Origin: JAKAWW01 sp049965095
Lineage (GTDB): Archaea > Micrarchaeota > Micrarchaeia > Micrarchaeales > Micrarchaeaceae
Assembly: GCA_049965095.1 (NCBI GenBank)
Contig: JBMFWR010000001.1
Span: forward strand, 101,753 to 165,752
Reading direction: 5' to 3'
DNA length: 64,000 bases
Made by a program: the position numbers and the translations under genes. The first letter of the stretch is position 1. Each line of letters opens with the position of its first letter. Below, in pieces: positions 34,415-43,354 of the stretch. Under the pieces are notes generated by a model, which was not told the DNA's origin, ran no database searches, and saw only the letters and a list, made by a program, of their open reading frames with translations.

Positions 34415-36631
34415 ATGGCAGAAGCTTTTTGGCAAGAAATTCAAAAACATGGACATATCATGGAATTTGTGGCATTTGCCATATACGCTGCAATAGCAGT
34501 ATTAATGTTTTATCCGGCGTTTGACAGAATGCTTTCCATGGTTCCTGGCAGCGCGCCTTTTGCATATGGCAATCTCTGGAGCTTCTGGTGGCCTTACTAT
34601 GCATTAATTACTCACTCCAATCTATTCCAGACCTTTATGGTATTTTACCCTGTTGGCGTTAACATATCTGTTCAACCTATATCTCCGCTGCTTTCGTTGC
34701 TATTCGTACCTTTTTCATTTGTAAGCATGGCATTTGCTTACAATCTTGCATTGCTTGTAGGTATTGCAATATCCTCTTTTTCAATGTTTTATGTCGTGGC
34801 AAAGCTTACAAGCAATAATTATGCTTCATTCATAGCGGGCTTAATCTACGGCTTCGGTGCCTACCACATTGCCGCTATATTCACCAATGTATCGATGGTA
34901 TTTACTGCATTTATACCACTATTTGCATATTTCATGATTGAATCCTTTGGCCAGAAACCAGTAAAGAACTCCGCATTGATGCTTATATCTCTTCTTCTTG
35001 CTGCTCTTATCGGCAGCATCGCCCAGGCGATAATGCTACTTGCGCTTTTCGCGCTCTTTTTTGCTGTCCAAGCCATTAACCTGATTATTGAAAAGCGACA
35101 AAAGAAAAGTGTAAAAAATCTCTTAATCCCTGCAACATTTGCAATAGCTGGAGCTTTGCTGCTTTTTGCTGCCTACTATCCAATATTTGGAGCATATGTC
35201 AAGCAGGCTCAGCTTCAGGAAATATCAAGCGCAGACCTCATGAGCTTTTTTGTGCCCGGTTATTACAATGGTATCTTTAGTGCACTAACAGGGCACTTTG
35301 TAGCATACCAGGTATTGCCGGAGTTCAAGAGCACCTATATCGGCTATGTAGCATTGGCCCTTTCAGCCATAGCTGTAATAAGGCAGCGCAGAAACAAGAT
35401 TGTACTTGTTTTCCTTTCACTTGCATTAATATTCTTCTGGCTTTCCCTGGGCCCATACGTGCAGATTAACGGCTCGCCAACAAAAGTATATGGCATATAT
35501 GCTGTTTACAGCATTATCCCATACTTCAACGTTCTGCAGGAGCCAAGCAGCTTTAGCGTAATGCTTTCGCTTTCTATTGCTTTGCTATCTGCCTACGGCT
35601 TTGTTGAACTTGAAAAGATGGTAGGCAAGAACCGCAATGTGCTCTTTGCGCTCTTTTTTTCAATAGCCGCACTGCTATTGCTCGGCAATAATGGCTTCCA
35701 GTTTGGCTCCGCAGTAGGATCTCAATACACCAACGTAACAATACCATCTGTATACAAAATAATAAGCACTCTTAAGGGAAATTTTTCAGTTTTGCAGCTT
35801 CCCACAATAGCAGCAGCCGGTTCTTTAAAATCCGCAGCGATTGCCAGCATGAACACATTTTACTCTTCAATCATGCGCAAACCAATTGTTGGCGGTTATC
35901 TTCAAGATGAGGATAATTTGACATTAGAATCTGTATACAGTATTCCTTTAGCTGTAGAAGCCTCTAATCTTGCATATTTCAATACTTTTTCATTTTCCTC
36001 TCCCGTATACCAAAATTTTACTAACCAGACACTCCTTACGCTTTATAACTATGATACTGCATTGGTGGTTGTTGACAAATCAGCGTACAACCAGTCCCAG
36101 CTTGTTGGGTTGACAAGCTACCTTATAAGTATATTTGGAGCACCTGTGCATAATGGCCCAAATACTATAGCATTTGAAACTTCAAACGCAATAAATAATA
36201 GCATCTACCGCAGTTTTGTTGCCTATCCTTCAATACTCCAGTGGAAGCCCGTTTATTCAATGGTGAATGCCACGCAACTCCAGGTTTGGGTTCCTTCTGT
36301 TAGCAAGGGCAACGTGCTTTACGGCACGGTGACGGTTTATGCACCATACAAAGAAGGCAATATTCAAAGTTTGATTGAAAGTGGAGCGCGGCAATCGATT
36401 AATACTACCATAGGCTTTTATGCTTTTTCAACTACGCAAAGCCGAATAGCAGTAGGGATGCTCAGCGGAGGCGAGACTATTATATTAGGTACTTTCAACA
36501 CAACATCAAAGATGGATCATTACAAGCTCAATACCACACTTTTGAGCGGGCCGTATGGTAATGTATTGTTTTTCATGACTCCTGCTTCGGCACCTTCTGC
36601 AATAAGGAATATAACTTTTTCAGGTGGTTAA
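34415..36631 (+). CDS. Large polytopic membrane protein, glycosyltransferase GT-C-like
   Basis: About 738 residues with a dozen membrane segments in the first 480 residues and a soluble outside domain rich in Ser, Asn and Thr at the C-terminus. LWSFWWPYYALITHSNLFQTFMVFYPVGVNISVQP has the first-loop organisation of GT-C enzymes and YfhO-like proteins, but the catalytic DxD is not clear. It probably takes part in cell-surface glycosylation near the flippase. The ORF could begin 75 codons earlier but this would overlap the flippase gene and has no promoter support. Followed directly by the XPF-type nuclease (8-base overlap). Confidence 0.68.
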   Translation: MAEAFWQEIQKHGHIMEFVAFAIYAAIAVLMFYPAFDRMLSMVPGSAPFAYGNLWSFWWPYYALITHSNLFQTFMVFYPVGVNISVQPISPLLSLLFVPFSFVSMAFAYNLALLVGIAISSFSMFYVVAKLTSNNYASFIAGLIYGFGAYHIAAIFTNVSMVFTAFIPLFAYFMIESFGQKPVKNSALMLISLLLAALIGSIAQAIMLLALFALFFAVQAINLIIEKRQKKSVKNLLIPATFAIAGALLLFAAYYPIFGAYVKQAQLQEISSADLMSFFVPGYYNGIFSALTGHFVAYQVLPEFKSTYIGYVALALSAIAVIRQRRNKIVLVFLSLALIFFWLSLGPYVQINGSPTKVYGIYAVYSIIPYFNVLQEPSSFSVMLSLSIALLSAYGFVELEKMVGKNRNVLFALFFSIAALLLLGNNGFQFGSAVGSQYTNVTIPSVYKIISTLKGNFSVLQLPTIAAAGSLKSAAIASMNTFYSSIMRKPIVGGYLQDEDNLTLESVYSIPLAVEASNLAYFNTFSFSSPVYQNFTNQTLLTLYNYDTALVVVDKSAYNQSQLVGLTSYLISIFGAPVHNGPNTIAFETSNAINNSIYRSFVAYPSILQWKPVYSMVNATQLQVWVPSVSKGNVLYGTVTVYAPYKEGNIQSLIESGARQSINTTIGFYAFSTTQSRIAVGMLSGGETIILGTFNTTSKMDHYKLNTTLLSGPYGNVLFFMTPASAPSAIRNITFSGG

Positions 36632-37262
36632 AATTCCCAGCATTGTAATTGACAACAGAGAATCTAGCTCGGGAATTGCTGAAATGCTTGCGCACAAAGG
36701 CTTAGACATAAAGATGGCAAACCTCAATGTTGGTGATTACCTATTATCAGACAGGTTATGCATAGAGCGCAAAACCGTTGCGGATTTCGAAAGTTCAATC
36801 ATTGATGGCAGGCTATTCGACCAGATAAAGCGCCTTAAGGAAGCATATGAATTTCCTCTTCTTGTAATAGAAGGCAATGAAGAGTATAAGCTCAAGCAAT
36901 CTGTAATAAACGGCGCAATAGCTGCGATATACATAGAATATGGGATAGTATGCATATTTGTTGCTTCAAGGCAAGAGTTCGTTGAGATTGTGGCCAATCT
37001 TGCTAAGCATGAGCAGGATCAGCCACTTAGTGAAGGATCTCTCAAGAAAGGGTCTAAAGCATATACAAAGAGCCAATTTCAAGAGTTGGTAATAGGCGGC
37101 GTGCCTGGCATAGGGCCAAAGCTGGCAAAGCAATTGCTCAGGCACTTTGGTAGCATAAACAGAATAGCTAACGCAAGTGTAGAAGAGCTCATGCAAGTCG
37201 AAAAGATAGGCAGGAAAAAAGCCGAAACAATAAGGGACACGCTTAACAGCTTTTACGAATAA
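36624..37262 (+). CDS. xpf: XPF/ERCC4-family structure-specific nuclease
   Basis: 212 residues, start GTG 36624. The nuclease domain carries VIDNRE, NVGDYLL and ERKTVADFE in the order required for the ERCC4 catalytic centre, with GRLFDQIKRLKEAYEFP following. The C-terminal helix-hairpin-helix repeats read VPGIGPKLAKQLLRHFGSI and VEKIGRKKAETI. This is the short form without a helicase, as in crenarchaeal XPF, and it probably cuts branched DNA as a dimer, often with PCNA. No PCNA-binding peptide is obvious at its end. It overlaps the previous gene by 8 bases. Confidence 0.93.
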   Translation: MVKIPSIVIDNRESSSGIAEMLAHKGLDIKMANLNVGDYLLSDRLCIERKTVADFESSIIDGRLFDQIKRLKEAYEFPLLVIEGNEEYKLKQSVINGAIAAIYIEYGIVCIFVASRQEFVEIVANLAKHEQDQPLSEGSLKKGSKAYTKSQFQELVIGGVPGIGPKLAKQLLRHFGSINRIANASVEELMQVEKIGRKKAETIRDTLNSFYE

Positions 37263-37439
37263 TAACATACGAATAATAATAGTTGTTCATGTTACAATCA
37301 AATGTATCCTATCTTAGGCGAAGGAAGCATATGAATAAAAATAATTATACTTCGTCAAATTTGAAAAACATGTAAGGGTATTCGCAGTTCAAATAAAAAC
37401 TTAATAAATAGATGCCTCATTACAATAATAGTTGGTGCA

Positions 37440-37797
37440 ATGAATAATGCAATGAAACAACAGTCTGTGCTGGAGTTTATAATCACCTATTCCTGGGCAC
37501 TAATAATAATAGCGCTTTTTGTTGCAAGCGTTTTTGTTCTAAGTGGTTATAAAACGCCAAACTATTATCTTCCTTCTTCCATGCTACATAACCGCATTGC
37601 TTGAATGTGAACAATCCATATTAACATACAACGCAATTGCGCCGCTAAAATTTGCTTTAGTGTTTAAAAATGCTTTGGGCACAGCAATGCTTATCCCCCA
37701 AAATGGCATAAATGTAACGGTAACAAATATTGGCTTAGCCAGCACAAACAATTACGTTGGTAATTGTTACCCTACGTTTGTGCCTTCAGGCGCATGA
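37440..37797 (+). pseudogene. Frameshifted type IV pilin-like (class III signal) gene
   Basis: From ATG 37440, MKQQSVLEFIITYSWALIII matches the class III signal plus hydrophobic helix of the pilin-like gene at 46080 (QSTMKYLMTYGWAILLA). The frame runs into a stop at 37602-37604. A shift of one base between about 37572 and 37582 restores a continuation (CYITALLECEQSILTYN... to 37797), which has the beta-rich look of the body of such proteins. The total would be about 119 residues, shorter than the 46080 protein. It therefore looks like a disabled gene; an assembly error or recoding is possible. Confidence 0.65.
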
Positions 37798-37798
37798 T

Positions 37799-38084
37799 AT
37801 GAAACTCTCTGACAGGCTCATGGAGTGCGAGTGTGATAACCACATAGAAAGGGATCTCAATTCAGTTATCAACATAATGGAGCGTTACCTCTCGCTGAAC
37901 GCCTAGTGACGGTATTGCTTTCATTTGCAGGCAATCTGCGATATACAGGGCTGCAAGTTAACCCAGATCTTCTGAACGAAGAAGGATGTAGAGGATTTGT
38001 GGAAATGCACAGCAACTCGCAGAAAGGCTTACTGTGTGCGGGGATACCACTGACATTGTCTGTGGAGAGGGCCCGCACGCAATA
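37799..38084 (+). pseudogene. Decayed TnpB (IS200/IS605) C-terminal fragment
   Basis: Reading from 37799: KLSDRLMECECDNHIERDLN followed by SVINIMERYLSLNA and a stop. The pattern of Cys pair then D-R-D-L-N-x-x-I-N-I is the C-terminal zinc-ribbon and RuvC III end of TnpB. After the stop another frame continues with GNLRYTGLQVNPDLLNEEGC to 38084. All N-terminal and central TnpB parts and the ends of the element are missing, so it is a relic. It lies directly behind the broken pilin gene, suggesting a transposition or deletion event in this interval. Confidence 0.65.
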
Positions 38085-38121
38085 GGTTTATAAGGGCGAA
38101 GCCGTTATGTCATTATGGCCA

Positions 38122-39738
38122 TTATTCGGAATTGCGTTTCAACCCATACTCTTCTGCACTCTTAACAAAGCTCACAAAAAGCGGCGCTGGTTTCTGCGGC
38201 CTTGATTTGAGCTCAGGATGTGCTTGCGTGCCAATGCCAAATGAATCCTTCCACTCTATGTTCTCAACAAGCATGTCATCAGGAGTGGTGCCGCTTATTA
38301 TCAGACCATTTTCGGAAAGCACTTTCCTGTAATCATTGTTGAACTCATACCTGTGCCTGTGCCTTTCGTATACAAGCTCGCTCTTGTATGCTTCGTAAGT
38401 CAGTGTGCCTTTTGCTATTTTAAGGGGCCATGAGCCTAGTCTCATTGTACCTCCTTTGTATTCTATGTGCTTTTGATCCTCCATAATGTCTACGACCTTG
38501 TATGGGGTTTTTTCGTCAAATTCTGTTGAGTTTGCCCCTTTAAGGCCACATACGTTTCTTGCATACTCTATCGTCATGAGCTGCATGCCAAGGCATATGC
38601 CAAGGTATGGCACCTTGTGGGTTCTTGCATATTCTATCGCGTTTATCATCCCCTCTATTCCTCTTTTACCAAATCCTCCTGGGACCAGTATGCCATCAGC
38701 GCCTTTGAGGACTGTATCTATCTCTTCATTGCTTTTGCCTTCAAGCAATTCTGATTCTATCCACTTAATCTCTACGCTTGCCTTGTTTGCCATTCCTGCA
38801 TGGCTAAAAGCCTCTTTAAGGCTTGCATACGAATCCTTAAGTGCAACATATTTGCCTACAATGTATACAAGAACCTTCCTATCGCTTTTATACATTACAG
38901 TGTTAAGCCACTCATTGAGCTTGGCTTCATCAAGTTTGTTGTCAAAATGCAGCTTCTCCATTAGCAGCCTGTCAAATCCCTGGTCAATTAACGCCTTTGG
39001 AAGCGCGTAAATGTTTTCGGCGTCGTGATCATCGATCACATAATCCTTCTTAAGGTTTGCAAACATGGCAAGCTTCTCCTTTACCGAATCAACGAGGGGT
39101 TTTTCAGACCTAGTAACAAGAAAATCTGGCCTTATGCCCGCTTGCATTAGCATTCTTAATGCAATTTGCGTTGGTTTTGTTTTTTGTTCGCCAACGCTGT
39201 GCAGTTCTGGTACATATGTTATTGTGACAAAAGTGACATCTTCGGTCTGTGCTAGCTGGCGCATTGCCTCTATGAAATAGCTATTTTCTATATCACCAAC
39301 AGTGCCCCCAACTTCTATGATCATGACGTCAGGCTTCCTGTCTTCTGCAAGCTTTTTAAGCTTTTCAAGTATATGGCCAGTTAAGTGCGGCACCATCATC
39401 ACATCATTGCCAAGATAGTCGCCTTTTCGCTCCTTGGCAATAATCTCGCCAAACAGCTTGCCTCCGGTCATAGATGACCTGCCATCCATGTCTATGTTGA
39501 GGAATCTTTCATAGTTTCCAAAATCCATATCAACTTCGCTTTTGTCGTCAAGGACAAAAACCTCTCCGTGCCTGAAAGGATTCATTGTTCCACAATCATA
39601 GTTGAGATAGCCATCAAACTTGACAGGAAGCGCGGTATAATTGTAGAAGGATAAGACCTTGCCTATTGATGAGGTTAGTATGCCTTTGCCAAGCCCGCTC
39701 AGCAGGGATCCAAGCACAACAATATATTTCGTTTGCAT
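38122..39738 (-). CDS. pyrG: CTP synthase
   Basis: 538 residues, start ATG 39738. MQTKYIVVLGSLLSGLGKGI is the synthetase-domain P-loop, FLNIDMDGRSSMTGGKLFGE and VEVGGTVGDIE follow, and the C-terminal glutaminase shows LGICLGMQLM (Cys nucleophile), with the catalytic His and Glu in THAHPEL-like AHPELKSRP. It converts UTP to CTP using glutamine. The serine/leucine 'SGLGKGI' replaces the usual 'SGLGKGI' without change. TATA-like TTTTTATAAAC lies 25 bases upstream of the ATG; a longer ORF start is rejected for that reason. Confidence 0.94.
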   Translation of the reverse strand: MQTKYIVVLGSLLSGLGKGILTSSIGKVLSFYNYTALPVKFDGYLNYDCGTMNPFRHGEVFVLDDKSEVDMDFGNYERFLNIDMDGRSSMTGGKLFGEIIAKERKGDYLGNDVMMVPHLTGHILEKLKKLAEDRKPDVMIIEVGGTVGDIENSYFIEAMRQLAQTEDVTFVTITYVPELHSVGEQKTKPTQIALRMLMQAGIRPDFLVTRSEKPLVDSVKEKLAMFANLKKDYVIDDHDAENIYALPKALIDQGFDRLLMEKLHFDNKLDEAKLNEWLNTVMYKSDRKVLVYIVGKYVALKDSYASLKEAFSHAGMANKASVEIKWIESELLEGKSNEEIDTVLKGADGILVPGGFGKRGIEGMINAIEYARTHKVPYLGICLGMQLMTIEYARNVCGLKGANSTEFDEKTPYKVVDIMEDQKHIEYKGGTMRLGSWPLKIAKGTLTYEAYKSELVYERHRHRYEFNNDYRKVLSENGLIISGTTPDDMLVENIEWKDSFGIGTQAHPELKSRPQKPAPLFVSFVKSAEEYGLKRNSE

Positions 39739-39757
39739 AAAGCATTTTAACCAAATA

Positions 39758-39770
39758 AGTTTATAAAAAT
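39758..39770 (-). promoter_or_regulatory. TATA box for pyrG
   Basis: Minus strand ATTTTTATAAACT ends about 20 bases upstream of the chosen pyrG ATG at 39738, appropriate for a leaderless message. Confidence 0.45.
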
Positions 39771-39795
39771 TTTGCAATAACTCTTTGACTCTGGT

Positions 39796-40476
39796 TCAAT
39801 CAAAAATGTGTTTTATCAATATTAGCAAAAGCTTAACTCCATCTATAGGCTTCATCTGCTTCGAAATCCCTTCTCTTTCTGAATACTTTATTGGGATTTC
39901 TTTTATTGAGAATCCGAGGCGCTTTGCCTTTATAAGCATCTCCTCCTCGAATCCAAATCCTGGCTCTGTAAGCTTTAGAGCATTGAATACATTCCTTTTG
40001 ATGGCGCGCAAGCCAGTTTGTGAATCCTTTATTTTTGTGCCGTAAAATATATTCAAGGCCTTTGTCAATATCCTGTTACCAAGAAGCACATATCTCGGCA
40101 TTACTTTTGGATTTTTGATATTTGAGAGCCTGTCGCCTATTGCAAGGTCAGCACCATTTCTTATAATGGAAACGAGCTTTGCCAAATCCTCTGCATGATA
40201 TGTGGCATCTCCATCAATAAAGCAGACAATTTCCGTATTCACTTTTTTTACCGCCTCGTAGCACGCATTGCCTTTGCCTGAACTCTGTTGCTCAATAACT
40301 TTCACCGTTTTAGAATACCGCTTCCAAACGGTGTTATTGCCTTTATATATAACCATTATTTTTGCCTTGGGCATATTTTTAGCAATGTCCTTTATGACCA
40401 GATTTACTGCGGGCTCGTCTTTTATTGGTACTATCACAGTAGAATCAGAATAATCGTTAAGATTGTCCATATTCAA
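39796..40476 (-). CDS. GT2-family glycosyltransferase, dolichol-phosphate-mannose-synthase type
   Basis: 226 residues, GT-A fold. STVIVPIKDEP is the donor-binding start and IVCFIDGDATYHAEDLAKLV carries the D-x-D metal site (DGD). FGFEEEMLIKAKRLGFSIKEIPIKYSERE is typical of the DPM1-like subfamily, which makes polyprenyl-phosphate sugars for protein glycosylation. No membrane segment. It is close to CTP synthase and an RNA ligase, with no clear shared role. In keeping with the flippase at 32678 and other surface-sugar genes in the window. Confidence 0.82.
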   Translation of the reverse strand: MNMDNLNDYSDSTVIVPIKDEPAVNLVIKDIAKNMPKAKIMVIYKGNNTVWKRYSKTVKVIEQQSSGKGNACYEAVKKVNTEIVCFIDGDATYHAEDLAKLVSIIRNGADLAIGDRLSNIKNPKVMPRYVLLGNRILTKALNIFYGTKIKDSQTGLRAIKRNVFNALKLTEPGFGFEEEMLIKAKRLGFSIKEIPIKYSEREGISKQMKPIDGVKLLLILIKHIFD

Positions 40477-40567
40477 TCAGCTACACATTTTAATTCTTTG
40501 TAAGCAGTCAATGAAATTAAATTGTAAATTAAGCTATAAAAATAGTGAGCACATTAATAATAATATT

Positions 40568-41158
40568 ATGGCGCAAGTGAATCCAATAGAAATTGCAGGC
40601 AAAAAGGAAAGTGGCATGTTGCGCTCATTCATTGCTGTAGACATACCAGATGATGTAAAAAATAAAATATCGGGCTTTTATTCTGTTTTGAAAGGGCTTG
40701 ATATAAAGCTTGTAAAGAGGGAAAACCTGCATATAACGCTTATGTTCCTAGGCAACATTAACAAAGAGCAGCTTGATGCTGCCATTTCTGCAATTGAAAA
40801 CATAGAAGCGCAAAAATTTTTGATAGGCTTGAGCGGGATTGGTGCATTCTCTGCATCTCGTCCAAGGGTGCTGTTCATAAATATAAAGGAAGGCGCAGGA
40901 AGATTGCGCGACATATATAACAAATTAGCTGGCGGGCTTTCAGATTCGATACACATAGAAGAGCGGGAGTTTGTGCCTCACCTTACTATAGCAAGGGCAT
41001 TCCCAGCCAAAGACCGCGCCAAAATTGCAAGCATAATCGACAGCTACTCTGATTACGAATTCGGCAGTTTCGAGTGCAATGCAATAACACTTAAAGCAAG
41101 CAAGCTAACTAGCGCAGGGCCTTTTTATCGTGACCTGTTTTTGAAGGAGCTGGTTTGA
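40568..41158 (+). CDS. thpR: 2'-5' RNA ligase / 2H phosphoesterase (ThpR)
   Basis: About 196 residues from ATG 40568 (or 181 from ATG 40616, MLRSFIAVDIP). Two H-x-T/S-x motifs, HITL and HLTI, form the 2H phosphoesterase centre. It hydrolyses or joins 2',3'-cyclic phosphate ends, for example after tRNA intron cutting, which suits a genome with many tRNA introns. A TATA-like element (CTATAAAAATA) precedes 40568 by about 35 bases and supports the earlier start. Convergent overlap with the next gene of 50 bases. Confidence 0.88.
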   Translation: MAQVNPIEIAGKKESGMLRSFIAVDIPDDVKNKISGFYSVLKGLDIKLVKRENLHITLMFLGNINKEQLDAAISAIENIEAQKFLIGLSGIGAFSASRPRVLFINIKEGAGRLRDIYNKLAGGLSDSIHIEEREFVPHLTIARAFPAKDRAKIASIIDSYSDYEFGSFECNAITLKASKLTSAGPFYRDLFLKELV

Positions 41159-41732
41159 CCGATCTTTCAAACTGCTCAAGTGTCACATTGTTAATAAGAT
41201 CTCCCGGCTTATATAACATGTTGTTTTCGAGCACGTTGAAAACCATTCCTGTATAAGAGTCAATTGCAATGTTGCGCCTTTCATTGCCAAAAATATCGAG
41301 CTCGGTAATCGGTATCTTGTGCTTGCCAAGGAATTTCATTATTGCATCAAGCGCGGAATAATCCTGGCCATTTTGCATTCCTATGATTCGTGCCTCGAGG
41401 TTTGTTCTGCCTTTTAATGATCTTATAAAGTTCTCGGCGCTTTCAATGCAAGGATCAGCATTCTTGAAAAACCTGCAGCAAAAAAGCGAAGATGTGTTGA
41501 AATCATAAAGCGAAAGCACGGTTTCATAGCTGACTGCCATTGCAGTTATATACCTGTATTTTGAATCTTTTTTTAGCACTTCTGACTGCCAGGTGTCTAT
41601 GTAAATGGATTCGCCAAACCTGTCAAGCCTCAATTTCGATATGTGCGCCCTTTCTTTGTATGCAAGATTGACCTTTGCGCTGCCAAAGCTCTTCTGGGCT
41701 ATCATTGCAACCATTGCATTTTCAAAGCTCAT
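41109..41732 (-). CDS. CheD-like protein (tentative)
   Basis: 207 residues. The C-terminal half ARIIGMQNGQDYSALDAIMK, then HKIPITELDIFGNERRNIAIDSYTGMVFNVL, resembles the end of the chemoreceptor deamidase CheD (K/R-I-x-G...I-x-E-D-x-G-G-x-x-x-R-x-x-F-D-x-x-T-G-x-V). The catalytic Cys/His positions of CheD are not evident: no Gly-Cys in the expected place, although FENAM...FCCRFF contains cysteines. It may be a deamidase relative or an unrelated fold. The tail overlaps the RNA ligase gene on the other strand by 50 bases. Confidence 0.5.
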   Translation of the reverse strand: MSFENAMVAMIAQKSFGSAKVNLAYKERAHISKLRLDRFGESIYIDTWQSEVLKKDSKYRYITAMAVSYETVLSLYDFNTSSLFCCRFFKNADPCIESAENFIRSLKGRTNLEARIIGMQNGQDYSALDAIMKFLGKHKIPITELDIFGNERRNIAIDSYTGMVFNVLENNMLYKPGDLINNVTLEQFERSVKPAPSKTGHDKKALR

Positions 41733-41857
41733 TTAATACCACAAAACAGATTTACCAATACATATATAAATATGTTTATCAGATTATATTTAGATTTTCG
41801 GGCATGCTTTTTGACGGTTTTGCACTGGTTGCATGATTCGGGCACCGAGTGAGTTCA

Positions 41858-42430
41858 ATGAAAATCGAAGTTATAGAATCAAATGAAAAAGTATTCAGGT
41901 TTGTCCTCAGCGGCGTTAGCAACGCATATGCAAATGCGATAAGGCGCACCGCAATAAACAGCGTAAAATCTTTTGCAATAGACAAAGTTACATTTTACGA
42001 GAATACAAGCCCTATGTTTGACGAGTTCATAGCCCACAGAATAGGTCTCGTGCCTATAATAACGCCTTCTGACTACAAGGATGGTGACGAAGTGCTGTTT
42101 TCTATGGAAGCAATAGGACCAAAAACGGTATATTCGCGCGACCTTGAAACGTCAGACAAGGAAGTGAAGGTTGCAAATGGCAATATACCAATAATAAAAC
42201 TCTACAATGACCAAAGGCTCAGGATAGAAGCAAAAGCAGTCCTTGGCTCAGGCGCAAAGCATGTAAAATTCCAACCAGGGATCGTTACATATGACCAAAA
42301 GGGAGAAGGCATTTTTGAATTTTATGTTGAAGCATTCGGCCAGATGCCACCTAAAGAAATAATAGTTAAGACTTTCAATGAGCTGAAGGAGCAGTTGAAG
42401 GAAGTTGAAAAGGTAGCGAAGAAGCTTTAA
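41858..42430 (+). CDS. rpoD: DNA-directed RNA polymerase subunit D (Rpo3)
   Basis: 190 residues. FRFVLSGVSNAYANAIRRTAIN and FIAHRIGLVPI belong to the alpha-like core of archaeal RpoD, and the dimerisation end is YVEAFGQMPPKEII. It lacks the ferredoxin-like insert found in many archaeal D subunits, as the distance between core strands is short. ATG 41858 is preferred over the GTG three codons upstream. It opens a ribosomal/RNA polymerase cluster with tRNA-Leu directly after its stop. Confidence 0.95.
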   Translation: MKIEVIESNEKVFRFVLSGVSNAYANAIRRTAINSVKSFAIDKVTFYENTSPMFDEFIAHRIGLVPIITPSDYKDGDEVLFSMEAIGPKTVYSRDLETSDKEVKVANGNIPIIKLYNDQRLRIEAKAVLGSGAKHVKFQPGIVTYDQKGEGIFEFYVEAFGQMPPKEIIVKTFNELKEQLKEVEKVAKKL

Positions 42431-42432
42431 AT

Positions 42433-42519
42433 GCGGGGGTGGCAGAGCTTGGCCAAATGCGCAGGACTGAGGCTCCTGTGTCTTTAGTGACTGCGTGAGT
42501 TCAAATCTCACCCCCCGCA
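42433..42519 (+). tRNA. tRNA-Leu(GAG), no intron
   Basis: 87 bases. Acceptor GCGGGGG pairs with CCCCCGC, discriminator A, anticodon loop CTGAGGC (anticodon GAG), a long variable arm typical of Leu, and T arm GTGAG-TTCAAAT-CTCAC. It starts 3 bases behind the rpoD stop and ends 17 bases before L18e, so it is excised from a protein-coding transcript. Unlike the other three tRNA genes of the window it is uninterrupted. Confidence 0.93.
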
Positions 42520-42536
42520 TTAACAAGGTGAAATGA

Positions 42537-42881
42537 ATGAAGATTACCCCGGAAAACGAAAATGTGAAGGAATGGATAAGCGTGCTTACAAAGCTCGCAG
42601 AAGGAAAGAAGGGGCCATGGAAGCGCGCTCTTGAGCTTGCGGCAGTTCCTGCAAGGCGCAGGGCAAGCGTAAACCTGTACAAGCTGAGCAAGAATACAAA
42701 AGAAGGTGATGCTGTAATAGTGCCCGGCAAGGTGCTGTCAGTTGGCAAGCTGGACCACAGCATAAGCATAGCAGCAATGCAGTTCTCTAAGAGCGCATTG
42801 GAAAAGCTCAAGGCTTCAAAGTGCTCTGTCAAAACAATAGGCGAAATGTCAAATATAAATAATGTTCGCATCATAATCTAA
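42537..42881 (+). CDS. rpl18e: 50S ribosomal protein L18e
   Basis: 114 residues; the eL18/uL15-related protein. The core is LAAVPARRRASVNLYKLSK, then VIVPGKVLSVGKLDHSISIAAMQFSKSALEKL, as in archaeal L18e. A Shine-Dalgarno-like AAGGTGA lies 5-11 bases before the ATG. It sits between tRNA-Leu and uL13 in the conserved order of the cluster. Confidence 0.95.
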   Translation: MKITPENENVKEWISVLTKLAEGKKGPWKRALELAAVPARRRASVNLYKLSKNTKEGDAVIVPGKVLSVGKLDHSISIAAMQFSKSALEKLKASKCSVKTIGEMSNINNVRIII

Positions 42882-42903
42882 GCATACAAGCATAGTGGTA
42901 TTC

Positions 42904-43344
42904 ATGGAGTTCGATGGCTATTTGGTTTTTAATGCAAAGGATCAGATTCTTGGCAGGCTTGCCAGCAGAGTCGCAAAGGAATTGCTCAATGGTAATAATG
43001 TGGCAGTTGTAAACGCCCGCTATGCTGTAATAACAGGAGGCAAGAATGCTATAATAGAAAAGTACAGGACAAGGCTAAACCTTCAGGAGAAGGCAAATCC
43101 TGAGCATTCGCCATATTGGTCGAGGCGCCCGGATATGCTCTTCAAAAGGATAGTCAGAGGAATGCTCCCGTACAGGAAGCCTCATGGCAAGAGTGCATAC
43201 AGGCGTCTTAAGGTTTTCCAGATGGTGCCCGAAGCACTTAAGGACGTGAAGACGGTGCAAATGAATTCAAAGAATTTAAAAAGCATTTATGTTAACCACA
43301 TAACTTTGGAAGAGCTTTCAAAGTTGCTGGGCTATACTAGATAA
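42904..43344 (+). CDS. rpl13: 50S ribosomal protein L13 (uL13)
   Basis: 146 residues starting MEFDGYLVFNAKDQILGRLA; the more upstream ATG at 42895 adds three residues. HSPYWSRRPDMLFKRIVRGMLP is the highly conserved uL13 signature. It lies between L18e and S9 as in most archaea. Confidence 0.95.
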   Translation: MEFDGYLVFNAKDQILGRLASRVAKELLNGNNVAVVNARYAVITGGKNAIIEKYRTRLNLQEKANPEHSPYWSRRPDMLFKRIVRGMLPYRKPHGKSAYRRLKVFQMVPEALKDVKTVQMNSKNLKSIYVNHITLEELSKLLGYTR

Positions 43345-43354
43345 GGTTATGTTT

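Noticed and set aside
38486..39010. 174-residue plus-strand frame inside pyrG
   Set aside because: Fully antisense to a clear CTP synthase gene.
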